Source of the DNA: Lysobacter sp.
Lineage (GTDB): Bacteria > Pseudomonadota > Gammaproteobacteria > Xanthomonadales > Xanthomonadaceae
Assembly: GCA_011526085.1 (NCBI GenBank)
Contig: WYBC01000040.1
Span: forward strand, 124,001-188,000
Length of the DNA stretch: 64,000 bases
Reading direction: 5' to 3'
The notes under the pieces were generated by a model. It had not been told where the DNA came from. It saw nothing but the letters and a program-made list of their open reading frames with translations, and did no database searches. The translations under genes and the position numbers were made by a program. This document shows, one piece after another, positions 33,902 through 42,943 of the stretch. Position 1 is the stretch's first letter, and each line of letters begins with the position of its first letter.

Positions 33902-35614
33902 TCAGCGATCGCCGCTCCTGAAACCGCCGCCACCGCCGCCGCGCGGGCCGCGATTACCGCCGGGGCGAGGACCGCCCGGACGACCGCCGGGCTTGGGAGC
34001 GCCGCCCGGCCTGGAGGCGCCGGGTTTGGGGCCACCGTGTTTCTGGGGAGGCCTCGGGCCGCGCGGTGCGCGCGGGCCCGGTTCGCCGTAGGGATTGAAG
34101 CCGCCGCCATGGGCATGGTCGGAGGGGAAGCTGGGCGCATTGCCGGGGTGGCCGTAGGGTTTCGCGGCGCGAGCCGGCTTCGGACCGCCCGGGCCGCGCG
34201 GACCGCGTGGCGTCTCGCCGAAGCCGCCGGGGCCCCGTTCGCCGGCGAAACCGGCGCCCGCCGGACGGTCACCGTAGCTGCGTTTGGGCTTCGGACCGCC
34301 GGGACCACGACTCTCGCCGCCGAAGCCGCCTGCGCTCGCGTCGCGATCGCCGTAGGGCCGATTGCCGCCTGGGCGCGGGCCGCCCGGCTTCTTGGCGCCG
34401 AAGGGCTTCTTCGGGGCGCGGGGATCGGCATTGCGATGGCCGGTGGGGCCGGTGTCCACGCCATCCGGCACGTACCAGGTACGGAACGCGGCGGGATTGC
34501 CTTCCGGCAACGGCTTCGGGCCCTTCATCGCGCGCTGCTTGAACGGCTTGTTCTGCGACTGGCGGGCGGCGGCTTCGCCGCTGACGGTCAGATCGCCACG
34601 CTTCTTCTTGTTGCCGAAACGGCCGCGGTCCTCGCGGACATGGTCGAAGCGGCGCAGTTCGCGGCCTTCATCGGCGGTGTTGTGGCCGTTGACGTAGGCC
34701 TGGCTGCGGCCTTCGCGGCCGACGTGCACGGTGGCCTTCGCGGCCTTGCGCTGGCCGATCACCGGCTGCAGCGTCAGCGCCGGCGGCGGACCTTCCTCGA
34801 GATTCAGTTTCTTGCGCAGGGCGTCGACCTGCGCGGCCGGCAGCTCCTGGCTCTGGCCGCGCAGCAGCGGCTGCGGCAGCGACACGTCGCCGTAGCGGAT
34901 GCGTTTGAGACGGCTCACCTGGCAACCCTGCGATTCCCAGAGCCGGCGCACTTCGCGATTGCGGCCTTCGCTGAGGGAGACGCGGAACCAGTCGTGCGAA
35001 TCGGTGCCGCCGATGCGTTCGATCGCGTCGAACTTCGCCGGACCATCCTCCAGCGCCACGCCGCGGCGCAGACGGTCGACGAGTTTGTCGGAGACGTCTT
35101 CCTCGCCTTCGGGCGCACGGACGCGGCAGACGTATTCGCGTTCGATCTCGAACGAGGGATGCATCATCGCGTTCGCCAGCTCACCGTCGGTGGTGAGCAG
35201 CAGCAGGCCGGTGGTGTTGATGTCGAGACGGCCGATGGCGATCCAGCGCGCGCCCTTGAGGACCGGCAGCGCTTCGAAGATCGTCGGGCGGCCTTCGGGA
35301 TCTTCGCGAGTGGTCACTTCGCCTTCGGGCTTGTTGTAGATGAGCACGCGCGCCGGTTCGGTGAGCGCGCTGGCGACGAAGGTCTTGCCGTCGATCTCGA
35401 TGCGATCGCCGCCCTTGACGCTCATGCCGATCTGGGCGGTTTCGCCGTTGACCTTGACCATGCCGTCGGCGATGCGCTGTTCCAGCGCGCGGCGGGAACC
35501 GAGGCCGGCCTGGGCCAGCACTTTGTGCAGGCGTTCTTCCATGCGCGGCGCTTCGGCGGGGGCATCCTTCTCGCGTTTGAGCGAAAGGGTGCGGGGTTGT
35601 TGTTCTTTCTTCAT
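33902..35614 (-). CDS. rluB: Ribosomal large subunit pseudouridine synthase RluB
   Basis: A 570-residue RsuA/RluB-family enzyme that makes pseudouridine in helix 80-93 region of 23S rRNA. An S4-like domain (about 26-75: MEERLHKVLAQAGLGSRRA) precedes the catalytic domain with Asp in GRLDINTTGLLLLT, then SEGRNREVRRLW. After about residue 270 the chain becomes basic, then Gly/Pro/Arg-rich for more than 200 residues (GGPRPGGNRPYGDR and similar), far longer than the E. coli enzyme. The start at 35614 is one base past the scpB stop; upstream frame belongs to the scpB region. It is the third gene of scpA-scpB-rluB. Confidence 0.94.
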   Translation of the reverse strand: MKKEQQPRTLSLKREKDAPAEAPRMEERLHKVLAQAGLGSRRALEQRIADGMVKVNGETAQIGMSVKGGDRIEIDGKTFVASALTEPARVLIYNKPEGEVTTREDPEGRPTIFEALPVLKGARWIAIGRLDINTTGLLLLTTDGELANAMMHPSFEIEREYVCRVRAPEGEEDVSDKLVDRLRRGVALEDGPAKFDAIERIGGTDSHDWFRVSLSEGRNREVRRLWESQGCQVSRLKRIRYGDVSLPQPLLRGQSQELPAAQVDALRKKLNLEEGPPPALTLQPVIGQRKAAKATVHVGREGRSQAYVNGHNTADEGRELRRFDHVREDRGRFGNKKKRGDLTVSGEAAARQSQNKPFKQRAMKGPKPLPEGNPAAFRTWYVPDGVDTGPTGHRNADPRAPKKPFGAKKPGGPRPGGNRPYGDRDASAGGFGGESRGPGGPKPKRSYGDRPAGAGFAGERGPGGFGETPRGPRGPGGPKPARAAKPYGHPGNAPSFPSDHAHGGGFNPYGEPGPRAPRGPRPPQKHGGPKPGASRPGGAPKPGGRPGGPRPGGNRGPRGGGGGGFRSGDR

Positions 35615-35615
35615 G

Positions 35616-36413
35616 TCAAGCTCCGGTGCTGTCGTCGTCTTCGACGAGGGCGGTGTGGGTGTCGACGGGCGCTGGTGCGTCGTCGTGGGGATGGGATCGG
35701 GAGGAAATGTCGTCGTCGACGGTATCGCCGGCGTCTTCGCCTGTTTCGTCGTTCTGGCCGGTCGTGTCGCCGCCCGCATCGTCACCGTCCCCATCATCGG
35801 GTTCGGCGTCGTCCTGCACGCCGGCGACGATGGCCGCGGGTTTCGGCGCGTCCGGATCCTCGAACGACAACTGCGGATCGAGTTCGCCGAAATCCTTGAG
35901 TTCGGACAGCGGCGGCAACTGATCGAGGCTCTTCAGTCCGAAGTAGTCGAGGAACGTGCGTGTGGTGCCGAGCAGTTCGGGGCGGCCCGGAACGTCGCGA
36001 TGGCCGACCGAGCGGATCCACTCGCGTTCTTCGAGCGCCTTGATGATGTTGCTGCTGACCGCCACGCCGCGGACCTGCTCGATCTCGCCGCGGGTGATCG
36101 GCTGGCGGTAGGCGATGATCGCCAGCGTTTCCAGCGTGGCGCGGGTGTACTTGGTCTGGCGCTCGCTCCACAGCCGCGCGACCCAGACATGGACGTCGGA
36201 CTGCACCTGGAAGCGGTAACCGGATGCGGTTTCGGCCAATTCGATGCCGCGCTGCTCGCAGGCGGCGCCCAGATCGGTCAGGGCCTGTTCGATGCTGCCT
36301 TCCGGCGCGGGCTCGTCGAGGGTGAACAGGCCGCGCAGCTGCACGATGGTCAGCGGCTGGCTGGCCGCGAGCAGGGCGGCCTCGACGATGCGGGTGATGA
36401 AGTGTTGATCCAT
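35616..36413 (-). CDS. scpB: Segregation and condensation protein B
   Basis: A 265-residue ScpB with two winged-helix domains (about 5-85 and 90-165): IVEAALLAASQPLTIVQLRGLF and LETLAIIAYRQPITRGEIEQVRGVA. ScpB dimers and ScpA bridge the SMC heads in chromosome segregation; smc itself is at 53571. After about residue 200 the chain is a highly acidic Asp/Gly/Thr tail that is likely disordered. It lies between scpA (59 nt upstream) and rluB (one base). Confidence 0.94.
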   Translation of the reverse strand: MDQHFITRIVEAALLAASQPLTIVQLRGLFTLDEPAPEGSIEQALTDLGAACEQRGIELAETASGYRFQVQSDVHVWVARLWSERQTKYTRATLETLAIIAYRQPITRGEIEQVRGVAVSSNIIKALEEREWIRSVGHRDVPGRPELLGTTRTFLDYFGLKSLDQLPPLSELKDFGELDPQLSFEDPDAPKPAAIVAGVQDDAEPDDGDGDDAGGDTTGQNDETGEDAGDTVDDDISSRSHPHDDAPAPVDTHTALVEDDDSTGA

Positions 36414-36472
36414 GCGGTTCGTTCTTCAGCGGGAGTGGCGTCGCGCGCGATGCCGGGCGGTGATGCGGATGG

Positions 36473-37456
36473 TCATGGGCGGGCGTCGCTGTCGGCCAGC
36501 GGAGCCGCGGCCGGTTCCTGCACGTCGTCGTCGAATTCGCTGCTCAGATCGGGCACCACGGCGTCGCCGTGTTCGCCCGCGGCCAGCGATTTCAGATAGA
36601 TCGGCGCGAGCGGCGCTTCCTGGACGATGTCCAGCAACTGCTCCTTCGCCAGTTCGAGGATCGACAGGAAGGTGACCACCACGCCGAGCTTGCCCTCGCG
36701 CGGCTCGAACAGCGATTCGAAGCGGTGGAAGCTGCCGTCGCCGAGGCGGGTCAGCACGTCGGTCATGCGCTGGCGGACGCTCAGGGCTTCGCGCTTGATC
36801 GAATGTCCGGTGAACAGCTCGGCGCGCTTGAGCACGTCGTGCAGGGCCAGCAGCATTTCCTTGAGCTGTACCGGCGGCGGCAGTTTCACGCTGCTGCGGT
36901 CCGGTACGAAGGCGGTCACCGGCGAGGTGTCGCGCTCCATGCGGGGCAGGGCGTCGAGATCTTCGGCGGCCTGTTTGAAGCGTTCGTAATCCTGCAACCG
37001 GCGGACCAGGTCGGCGCGGGGATCGTCCTCGGCGTTCTCGTCGCTGGGCGGGCGGGGCAGCAGCATCCGCGATTTGATCTCGGCGAGGATCGCGGCCATC
37101 ACCAGGTATTCGGCGGCCAGCTCGAAGCGCATCTCGCGCATCACCCCGATGTAGTCCACGTACTGCTTGGTGATCTCCGCGACCGGGATGTCGAGGATGT
37201 CGAGGTTCTGGCGGCGGATGAGATACAGCAGCAGGTCGAGCGGGCCCTCGAAGGCTTCGAGGATGACTTCCAGCGCGTCCGGGGGAATGTAGAGATCCTG
37301 CGGGATCTGCAGCACCGGCTGGCCGAGCACGGTCGCCAGCCGCATCTCGTGCTGCTGCGGTGCGTGCGGCGGGGGCGCCTGCGGTTGCGGAGCCTGTGGC
37401 GCGACCGCGTCGTCCTGCGTGGCGGCAGGAGCGTCGGGCGCGGTTTCAGTGCTCAT
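36473..37456 (-). CDS. scpA: Segregation and condensation protein A
   Basis: A 327-residue ScpA kleisin that connects SMC heads. The family signature [35 protein letters not shown] appears near residues 67-100 (not all contiguous conserved). Then come [20 protein letters not shown] and the C-terminal winged helix [23 protein letters not shown]. The first 45 residues are Pro/Gln/Ala-rich. The ATG at 37456 fits the family extent. First gene of scpA-scpB-rluB. Confidence 0.94.
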   Translation of the reverse strand: MSTETAPDAPAATQDDAVAPQAPQPQAPPPHAPQQHEMRLATVLGQPVLQIPQDLYIPPDALEVILEAFEGPLDLLLYLIRRQNLDILDIPVAEITKQYVDYIGVMREMRFELAAEYLVMAAILAEIKSRMLLPRPPSDENAEDDPRADLVRRLQDYERFKQAAEDLDALPRMERDTSPVTAFVPDRSSVKLPPPVQLKEMLLALHDVLKRAELFTGHSIKREALSVRQRMTDVLTRLGDGSFHRFESLFEPREGKLGVVVTFLSILELAKEQLLDIVQEAPLAPIYLKSLAAGEHGDAVVPDLSSEFDDDVQEPAAAPLADSDARP

Positions 37457-37971
37457 TCGACGGGACGATCATGGGTTCTGGCATTCGACGGCGGAAGCGA
37501 TCGACGAGGAGGCGGGCCGGCGTTCGGCGACGCGGGAGCGGCCGCATCGTGCGACCGCGAGGGTGTGGCGTCGCCGTCATCGCGGACGGCGGGCGACACA
37601 TCGCCGATGTCGACCAGGGGAGCGGCGGACCGCGGGCCGGGCGTGCAACGGCTGGAGTTGCGGGTGCATGTCCCGTTCGGGTGGGCGCGGGCCATGCGGG
37701 GCGGATCGAAGGCAACAACCAAGGCCACGGCACCAACCCTGACATGAGGGTGGCGCGAACGGGTCTGGCGCAGGCCGGGGGCCGGGTGGGGGTGACAGAG
37801 AACCTCGGTCGGGGGCGGGAAGCCGCCCTGCGGCTTCTGCACGCCATCGAGGGCATGACACGGCCGGCCTCGAAACGATGGGCCAAGAGTACGGGCTGGG
37901 GGGCCGGCTGTCCAGCGCGGCCACCCGGCCCGCGGATATCCTATGCGCCCCGACGACCGAGGTCCGTGCGC
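37457..37971. other. Gene-free interval before yciI (515 nt)
   Basis: Open frames exist on both strands but they are Arg/Pro/Ala-rich, lack ribosome sites and resemble no family. The interval should hold the scpA promoter (minus) and the yciI promoter (plus), but no convincing hexamers are visible. I see no repeat or RNA gene in it. Confidence 0.5.
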
Positions 37972-38271
37972 ATGTGGTATGCCATCGAGGGCTACGACGC
38001 CCCGCAATCGCTCGATGCCCGCCTGCAGGCGCGGCCGGCGCATCTGGCCCGGTTGAATGCGTTGAAGGACGCAGGCCGTCTCCTTCTGGCCGGCCCGTGT
38101 CCCGCCATCGATGCCGAAGACCCGGGCCCGGCGGGGTTCAGCGGCAGCATCGTGATCGCCGAATTCGAAACCCTCGCCGCGGCGCGCGCCTGGGCCGACG
38201 CGGATCCCTACGTCGACGCGGGCGTCTATGCCCGCGTCGACGTCCGCCCGTTCCGCCAGGTGTTGCCATGA
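37972..38271 (+). CDS. YciI family protein
   Basis: A 99-residue ferredoxin-like protein of the YciI family: [63 protein letters not shown] and [11 protein letters not shown]. The conserved His in RPAH and Asp in ADADPY are those proposed as catalytic in the family. The physiological function is not established. Its stop overlaps the bolA start by 4 nt, a pairing seen in many related genomes. Confidence 0.93.
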   Translation: MWYAIEGYDAPQSLDARLQARPAHLARLNALKDAGRLLLAGPCPAIDAEDPGPAGFSGSIVIAEFETLAAARAWADADPYVDAGVYARVDVRPFRQVLP

Positions 38272-38561
38272 CCGGCGGCGAACCCGTCGGCCCCCTGCCG
38301 CGCGAGGCCCGCGTCGATGCCATCCGCCGCCTGCTCGAAGCCGCGTTCTCGCCGACGGTGCTTGAGGTCATCGACGACAGCCATCGCCATGCCGGTCATG
38401 AAGGCGCCCGCGACGGCCGCGGACATTTCAACGTGCGTGTGGTCAGTCCCGCGTTCGCGGGAATGACTCCTATCGCCAGGCACCGCGCGGTCTATGCCGC
38501 CCTTGGCGGGTTGATGCAGACGGATATCCATGCGCTTTCGATCCAGGCGACGAGCGAATGA
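38268..38561 (+). CDS. bolA: BolA family protein
   Basis: A 97-residue BolA-like protein: [32 protein letters not shown], then [27 protein letters not shown] and DIHALSIQA. BolA proteins bind monothiol glutaredoxins through a shared 2Fe-2S cluster and act in iron-sulfur or iron homeostasis and cell morphology. The DSHRHAGH segment carries the His residues expected as cluster ligands. Coupled to yciI by ATGA. Confidence 0.92.
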   Translation: MTGGEPVGPLPREARVDAIRRLLEAAFSPTVLEVIDDSHRHAGHEGARDGRGHFNVRVVSPAFAGMTPIARHRAVYAALGGLMQTDIHALSIQATSE

Positions 38562-38679
38562 TGCTGCGTCGCAGCATTTTTCCGGTCTTGCCGGGAGATG
38601 GATGCAACGGGTGAAAATGTCGATGGATCAACGGGTTGGACGCGATCCCCAGTGCTCTGCATTGCTGGTCTGAGATGGC

Positions 38680-38709
38680 TTTACACGGTTTTGTGAAAAC
38701 GGTTACATT
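38680..38709 (+). promoter_or_regulatory. lacI promoter with overlapping operator
   Basis: A -35 TTTACA (38680-38685) and a -10 TACATT (38704-38709) are 18 nt apart. The 14-nt dyad TGAAAACGGTTACA (38694-38707) covers the spacer and most of the -10. It shares the CGGTTACA half with the sites at 39807 and 52205, which indicates autorepression by the LacI-family protein encoded 37 nt downstream. Confidence 0.65.
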
Positions 38710-38745
38710 GCCCTCGGGCGAACCCCGCCAGCAGGAAACCGGGCG

Positions 38746-39774
38746 ATGGCATCCAGTGTGACGATCAGAGATGTGGCGCGGGTGGCCAAGGTATCGGTGG
38801 CCACCGTGTCGCGGGCGCTCAACGGTCACGACAACGTCACCGAGGGCGTGCGCCGCCGCGTGCTGGCCGTCGCGCACGAACTTCGTTACAGCCCGCACCA
38901 CGCCGCGCGCAGCCTCAGCAGCCGGCGCACCCACACCATCGGCGTGGTGTTGCCGGATCTGCACGGCGAATTCTTTTCCGAACTGATGCGCGGCATCGAT
39001 CTGGTCGCGCGCGAGTGCGGCCTGCATCTGCTGGTCTCGAGCTATCACGGTCATCCGGAGGAACAGGCGTCCGCGCTGCGTGCGATGCGTGGGCGCGTCG
39101 ACGGCCTGCTGGTGATGTCGCCGCACGCCGGCGATCTGGATTTCCTCAGCGAGAATCTCGCCGCATTGCCGGCGGTGCTCATCAATTCGCAGCCGACCGA
39201 CACCGATCAGGTCGCGTTCGGCATCGACAACTACGGCGGCGCGCGGGCGATGGTCGAACATCTGCTCGCGGCCGGGCATCGCCGCATCGCGTTCGTCGCC
39301 GGGCCGCCGAACAACTTCGACGCCTACGAGCGCCTGCGCGGCTATCGTGACGCGCTGCTCGCCGCCGATGCGTCCGCCGAGCCATGGGTGGTGCCGGGCG
39401 ATTTCGGCGAAGCCTCGGGCCATGCCGCGGGGCAGGCGCTGCTGGCGGCCGCGCAGCGCCCGCATGCGGTGTTCGCCGCCAACGACATGATGGCGCTGGG
39501 TTGCCTGTTCGCCTTCAACCAGGCGGGCGTGCGGGTGCCGGACGAGATCGCGCTGGCCGGCTTCGACGACATCCCGCTCGCGCGCTACGTGATGCCGTCA
39601 CTGACCACGATGCGCGTGAACATCGCCGAGCTCGGCGCGCATGCGATGCGCGTGCTGCTCGATGTGTACGCCGGCCAGGATGTGCGCGCGAGGCTCGTGC
39701 CGCTGGTGCCGGAATTGATCGTGCGCGAATCCAGCGAGCCGAAGGCGGCGAGGGAGGCTTCGGGTCGCGAGTGA
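38746..39774 (+). CDS. LacI-family transcriptional regulator of the sugar locus
   Basis: A 342-residue LacI/GalR regulator. The HTH and hinge helix occupy residues 5-60 (TIRDVARVAKVSVATVSRAL, RYSPHHAARSLSSRRT), followed by a periplasmic-binding-type effector domain (about 62-330) with GVVLPDLHGEFFSEL, ANDMMALGCL and GFDDIPLARYVMPSLTT. It directly precedes the TonB receptor gene. Near-identical dyads before lacI, before the receptor and between the GH1 and ATPase genes indicate that it represses the whole locus until a sugar, probably a glucan oligomer or its product, binds. Confidence 0.94.
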   Translation: MASSVTIRDVARVAKVSVATVSRALNGHDNVTEGVRRRVLAVAHELRYSPHHAARSLSSRRTHTIGVVLPDLHGEFFSELMRGIDLVARECGLHLLVSSYHGHPEEQASALRAMRGRVDGLLVMSPHAGDLDFLSENLAALPAVLINSQPTDTDQVAFGIDNYGGARAMVEHLLAAGHRRIAFVAGPPNNFDAYERLRGYRDALLAADASAEPWVVPGDFGEASGHAAGQALLAAAQRPHAVFAANDMMALGCLFAFNQAGVRVPDEIALAGFDDIPLARYVMPSLTTMRVNIAELGAHAMRVLLDVYAGQDVRARLVPLVPELIVRESSEPKAAREASGRE

Positions 39775-39806
39775 GGGAAAGGATTGCGGTTTTTTTTGAT
39801 CGAGGA

Positions 39807-39820
39807 TGTAACCGGTTACA
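39807..39820. promoter_or_regulatory. LacI-type operator upstream of the TonB receptor
   Basis: A perfect 14-bp palindrome TGTAACCGGTTACA, with the central CG typical of LacI/GalR operators, lies 79 nt before the receptor ATG. It is the best copy of the motif found four times in the window, and is placed where it could repress the receptor and following genes. Confidence 0.75.
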
Positions 39821-39898
39821 GCTCGCGTATTCCGCTTCGGCTACATCCGTTTCCAGAACAACTCAAGAAGTCAGTATGCCCTCGGGAGGGGCGAAGTC

Positions 39899-42868
39899 AT
39901 GAACCAACCACGTCGTCAGACACCCCACCGGTTCCAGCGCTCGCTGTTGAGCTGCGCGCTGGCCAGTTGCCTGTTGTTCGGCGCCCCCGCCGTGTTTGCG
40001 CAGTCCACCGGCGCCACGGTCCGCGGCCAGGCCGCGGCCGATGCCAAGGTCACCGCCACCAATGTCGCCACCGGCTTCAGCCGCAGCGTCGAGGCCGGCG
40101 GCAGCGGCGGTTATTCGCTGGTCGGCCTGCCGCCCGGCACCTATCGCATCAGCGTCGAATCCGGCGGACAGACCTCCACCCATGACGTGACCCTGCGTGT
40201 GGGCGAAACGGTGACGCTGGACGCCGACGACGCGAAAGCCGAAGGCGACCTCGACACCGTGGTCGTGGTCGGCACCGTGCTGGCCGAGACCAGGACCTCG
40301 GAAGTGGCGACGTATGTGAGCAAGAAGCAGATCGAGTCGTTGCCGCAGAATTCGCGGAACTTCCTCGCATTCGCCGATATCGTTCCGGGCGTGGTGTTCA
40401 GCACCGGCAACGAGGGTTCGACCTCGCTGCGCAGCGGCGCGCAGCTGTCCAATGGAATCAATGTCTACGTCGATGGCGTTGGCCAGAAGGATTACATCCT
40501 GAAGGGAGGCATCACCGGCCAGGATTCCAGTCGCGGCAATCCGTTTCCGCAGCTCGGCATCGCCGAGTACAAGGTCATCACTTCGAACTACAAGGCCGAG
40601 TACGATCAGTTGAGCAGCGCTGCGATCACCGCGGTCACTCAGTCCGGCACCAACGATTTCAAGGGCAGCTTTTTCTGGGACAACGTCGCCAGCGAGTGGG
40701 TGTCCCGCACCGTGCGCGAAGACAAGGGTCTCGATCGCAAGCCGCGAAGCAAGGATACCCAGTACGGCGTGTCCTTCGGAGGACCGATCCTCCGCGATCG
40801 TCTGCATTTCTTCCTGGCCTACGAGGCGAAGGATCGCGACGATCCGCGCCAGATCGATCCGGGGCGCAATTTCGAGATCGAAGATCTGCCGCCGCAATTC
40901 CGCGACGAAGCGCGCAATACCACCAATGCTCCCTTCCGCGAAGATCTTTACTTCGGCAAGCTCGACTGGTCCCTCTCCGAGGAGCATCTGCTCCAGTTGA
41001 CGCTCAAGCGTCGAGAGGAGGACGAGTTGACCAACATCGGCGGCCAGAACCTGTCCTCCAGCGGTACGCTCAAGACCGGCGATGAGACGCGCGCCGATCT
41101 GCGTTGGCAGTGGAGCACCGCGAACTGGGTCAACGACGCGCACCTGACTTTCGAGGACGCCAATTTCGCGCCGCGCACCGCTTCGACAGAAAACGGCTAC
41201 CTGCTGTTCATTCCGCGGGCCGGCGAAGAGGCGAACAACAATCCCGGGATGGACCAGATCATTCGCCGCGGTGGCGGCGGCGATTTCCAGGACAAGGGCC
41301 AGAAAGGGTACTCGCTGCAGAACGATTTCACCTTCACGGGATGGGATCGACACACTGTCAAGTTCGGCGTCAAGTACAAGCTCATCGATATCTCCGCGTT
41401 CGAGCAGAGCCCGTACACGCCGCAGTTCCGGTACGATGGCCTGCGCAGCCTGACCGTACCGTATTTCGTGCAGTTCTCCGCTTCCGGAAACGGCTATCCG
41501 ACCAGGGTCGAATCGAACAGCAAGCAATTCGGAATCTACCTGCAGGACGATTGGGAAGTCACCGACAAGCTGACTCTCAATCTTGGCCTGCGCTGGGACT
41601 ACGAGCGCACTCCGAGCTACGAAGATCACGTCACGCCGGCCGGCCTTGTCTCCGCGCTGCAGGCCTGGCCGAACATCAACAATGGCAACGTCGACTACGA
41701 CTACAACGACTACATCAGCACCGGCAACAACAGGAAAGCCTTCAAGGACGCCTGGCAGCCGCGCATCGGATTCTCGTACGACATCGGCGGCGACGAGCGG
41801 CATGTGATCTTCGGCGGTGCCGGCCGCTCCTACAATCGCAATCAGTTCGATTATCTGTCCTACGAGAAGTACCGTCTGGCGTTCCAGCGCTACGAGCTCA
41901 ACTTCAATACGCCCGGCCATACCTGCACCGTCGGGCCGACCTGCTTCAACTGGGACCCGAGTTATCTCGATCCCGCCAACCTCGCTGCATTGGTCGCCGG
42001 TACTTCGAACGGCGCCGAGGTGTTCCTCATCAACAACGAACTGAAGACGCCGTATTCCGATCAGTTCAGCATCGGGATGCGCAATGCGTTCCAGCTGTTC
42101 GGACACGACTGGAATTCTTCCGTGACGCTGCTGCACATCCGCAGCCACGACGGCATCCTCTTCACCATGGGCAACCGCTATCCCAATGGCGAGTTCCGCA
42201 ACAATCCCGCGCTGGACTGGGGCGGTCAGCCCTGGGGCGAGTCGCTGCCGGGCTGGGGGCGATTCTTCCTCGGCGACAACGCGGTGGAGACGCGCCTGAA
42301 TTCGCTGCTTCTTTCCCTGGAGAAGCCGTACACCCGCGAATCTCACTGGGGTGTCAGCCTGGCCTATACCTACAGCGATGCCGAAGAAAATCGCAGCAAT
42401 TCCGACCAGTTCTCGTTCGACTATCCGAACCTCGACGGGGTGGCGTTCACGGATGCGCTGGGCGTTTCCAAACATCGCCTGGTGGCGACGGGCATCACCG
42501 ACTTCTGGGGCATCACGGCCTCTGCAAAGCTCACCCTGGCCAGTCCGAAAGCCGTCGAAGCGATCAACTGCTACGAAGTGACCGTTGCCGGAAACTGTTA
42601 TTTCGATCCGTTCCGTCCCGACGGCACCATCGCCTACAAACAGCTCGACATCGCGCTGCAGAAGGAATGGGATACCGGTTCGGACATCAAGCTCCGGGTT
42701 CGGGGCGATTTCCTCAATGTCTTCAACTGGCGCAATTACGGCGCTGGCGAATACTCGAACTGGCGCGGTTGGGACGGAAGTCCGGACGCCAACTTCGGGC
42801 GCCGGACCGGCGACGGCATCGAGCGTCCGACCCGCACCTTCAAGTTGTCTTTTGGTCTGGTCTGGTAA
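39899..42868 (+). CDS. Oar-type TonB-dependent receptor
   Basis: A 989-residue outer-membrane receptor. The signal peptide ends near residue 35 (PAVFA-QST). A carboxypeptidase-regulatory-like sandwich (about 38-100, GYSLVGLPPGTYRISVESGG) precedes the TonB box DTVVVVG (about 119-125), the plug (about 130-240, SFLRSGAQLSNGINVYVDG-like), and a large beta-barrel ending in the aromatic FGLVW. Such receptors import oligosaccharides in this family. The first gene of the likely glucan operon, with the operator at 39807 ahead and a GH144-like gene 75 nt behind. Confidence 0.93.
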   Translation: MNQPRRQTPHRFQRSLLSCALASCLLFGAPAVFAQSTGATVRGQAAADAKVTATNVATGFSRSVEAGGSGGYSLVGLPPGTYRISVESGGQTSTHDVTLRVGETVTLDADDAKAEGDLDTVVVVGTVLAETRTSEVATYVSKKQIESLPQNSRNFLAFADIVPGVVFSTGNEGSTSLRSGAQLSNGINVYVDGVGQKDYILKGGITGQDSSRGNPFPQLGIAEYKVITSNYKAEYDQLSSAAITAVTQSGTNDFKGSFFWDNVASEWVSRTVREDKGLDRKPRSKDTQYGVSFGGPILRDRLHFFLAYEAKDRDDPRQIDPGRNFEIEDLPPQFRDEARNTTNAPFREDLYFGKLDWSLSEEHLLQLTLKRREEDELTNIGGQNLSSSGTLKTGDETRADLRWQWSTANWVNDAHLTFEDANFAPRTASTENGYLLFIPRAGEEANNNPGMDQIIRRGGGGDFQDKGQKGYSLQNDFTFTGWDRHTVKFGVKYKLIDISAFEQSPYTPQFRYDGLRSLTVPYFVQFSASGNGYPTRVESNSKQFGIYLQDDWEVTDKLTLNLGLRWDYERTPSYEDHVTPAGLVSALQAWPNINNGNVDYDYNDYISTGNNRKAFKDAWQPRIGFSYDIGGDERHVIFGGAGRSYNRNQFDYLSYEKYRLAFQRYELNFNTPGHTCTVGPTCFNWDPSYLDPANLAALVAGTSNGAEVFLINNELKTPYSDQFSIGMRNAFQLFGHDWNSSVTLLHIRSHDGILFTMGNRYPNGEFRNNPALDWGGQPWGESLPGWGRFFLGDNAVETRLNSLLLSLEKPYTRESHWGVSLAYTYSDAEENRSNSDQFSFDYPNLDGVAFTDALGVSKHRLVATGITDFWGITASAKLTLASPKAVEAINCYEVTVAGNCYFDPFRPDGTIAYKQLDIALQKEWDTGSDIKLRVRGDFLNVFNWRNYGAGEYSNWRGWDGSPDANFGRRTGDGIERPTRTFKLSFGLVW

Positions 42869-42887
42869 TCGTCGAATGATCGTCGAC

Positions 42888-42918
42888 AACGGCCGTCCGT
42901 ACGCGACGGGCGGCCGTT
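42888..42918 (+). promoter_or_regulatory. Hairpin between receptor and GH144-like gene
   Basis: A 12-bp stem with one G-T pair (42888-42899 with 42907-42918) and a 7-nt loop starts 20 nt after the receptor stop. A pyrimidine stretch but no T-run follows. It may lower expression of the downstream genes relative to the receptor; inference. Confidence 0.5.
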
Positions 42919-42943
42919 CCCTCCCTCGATACCGGAGCATCGT

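Noticed and set aside
37360-37971. Open frames before yciI on both strands
   Set aside because: Low-complexity Arg/Gly/Pro sequence, no ribosome site and no family; the yciI start at 37972 is well defined.
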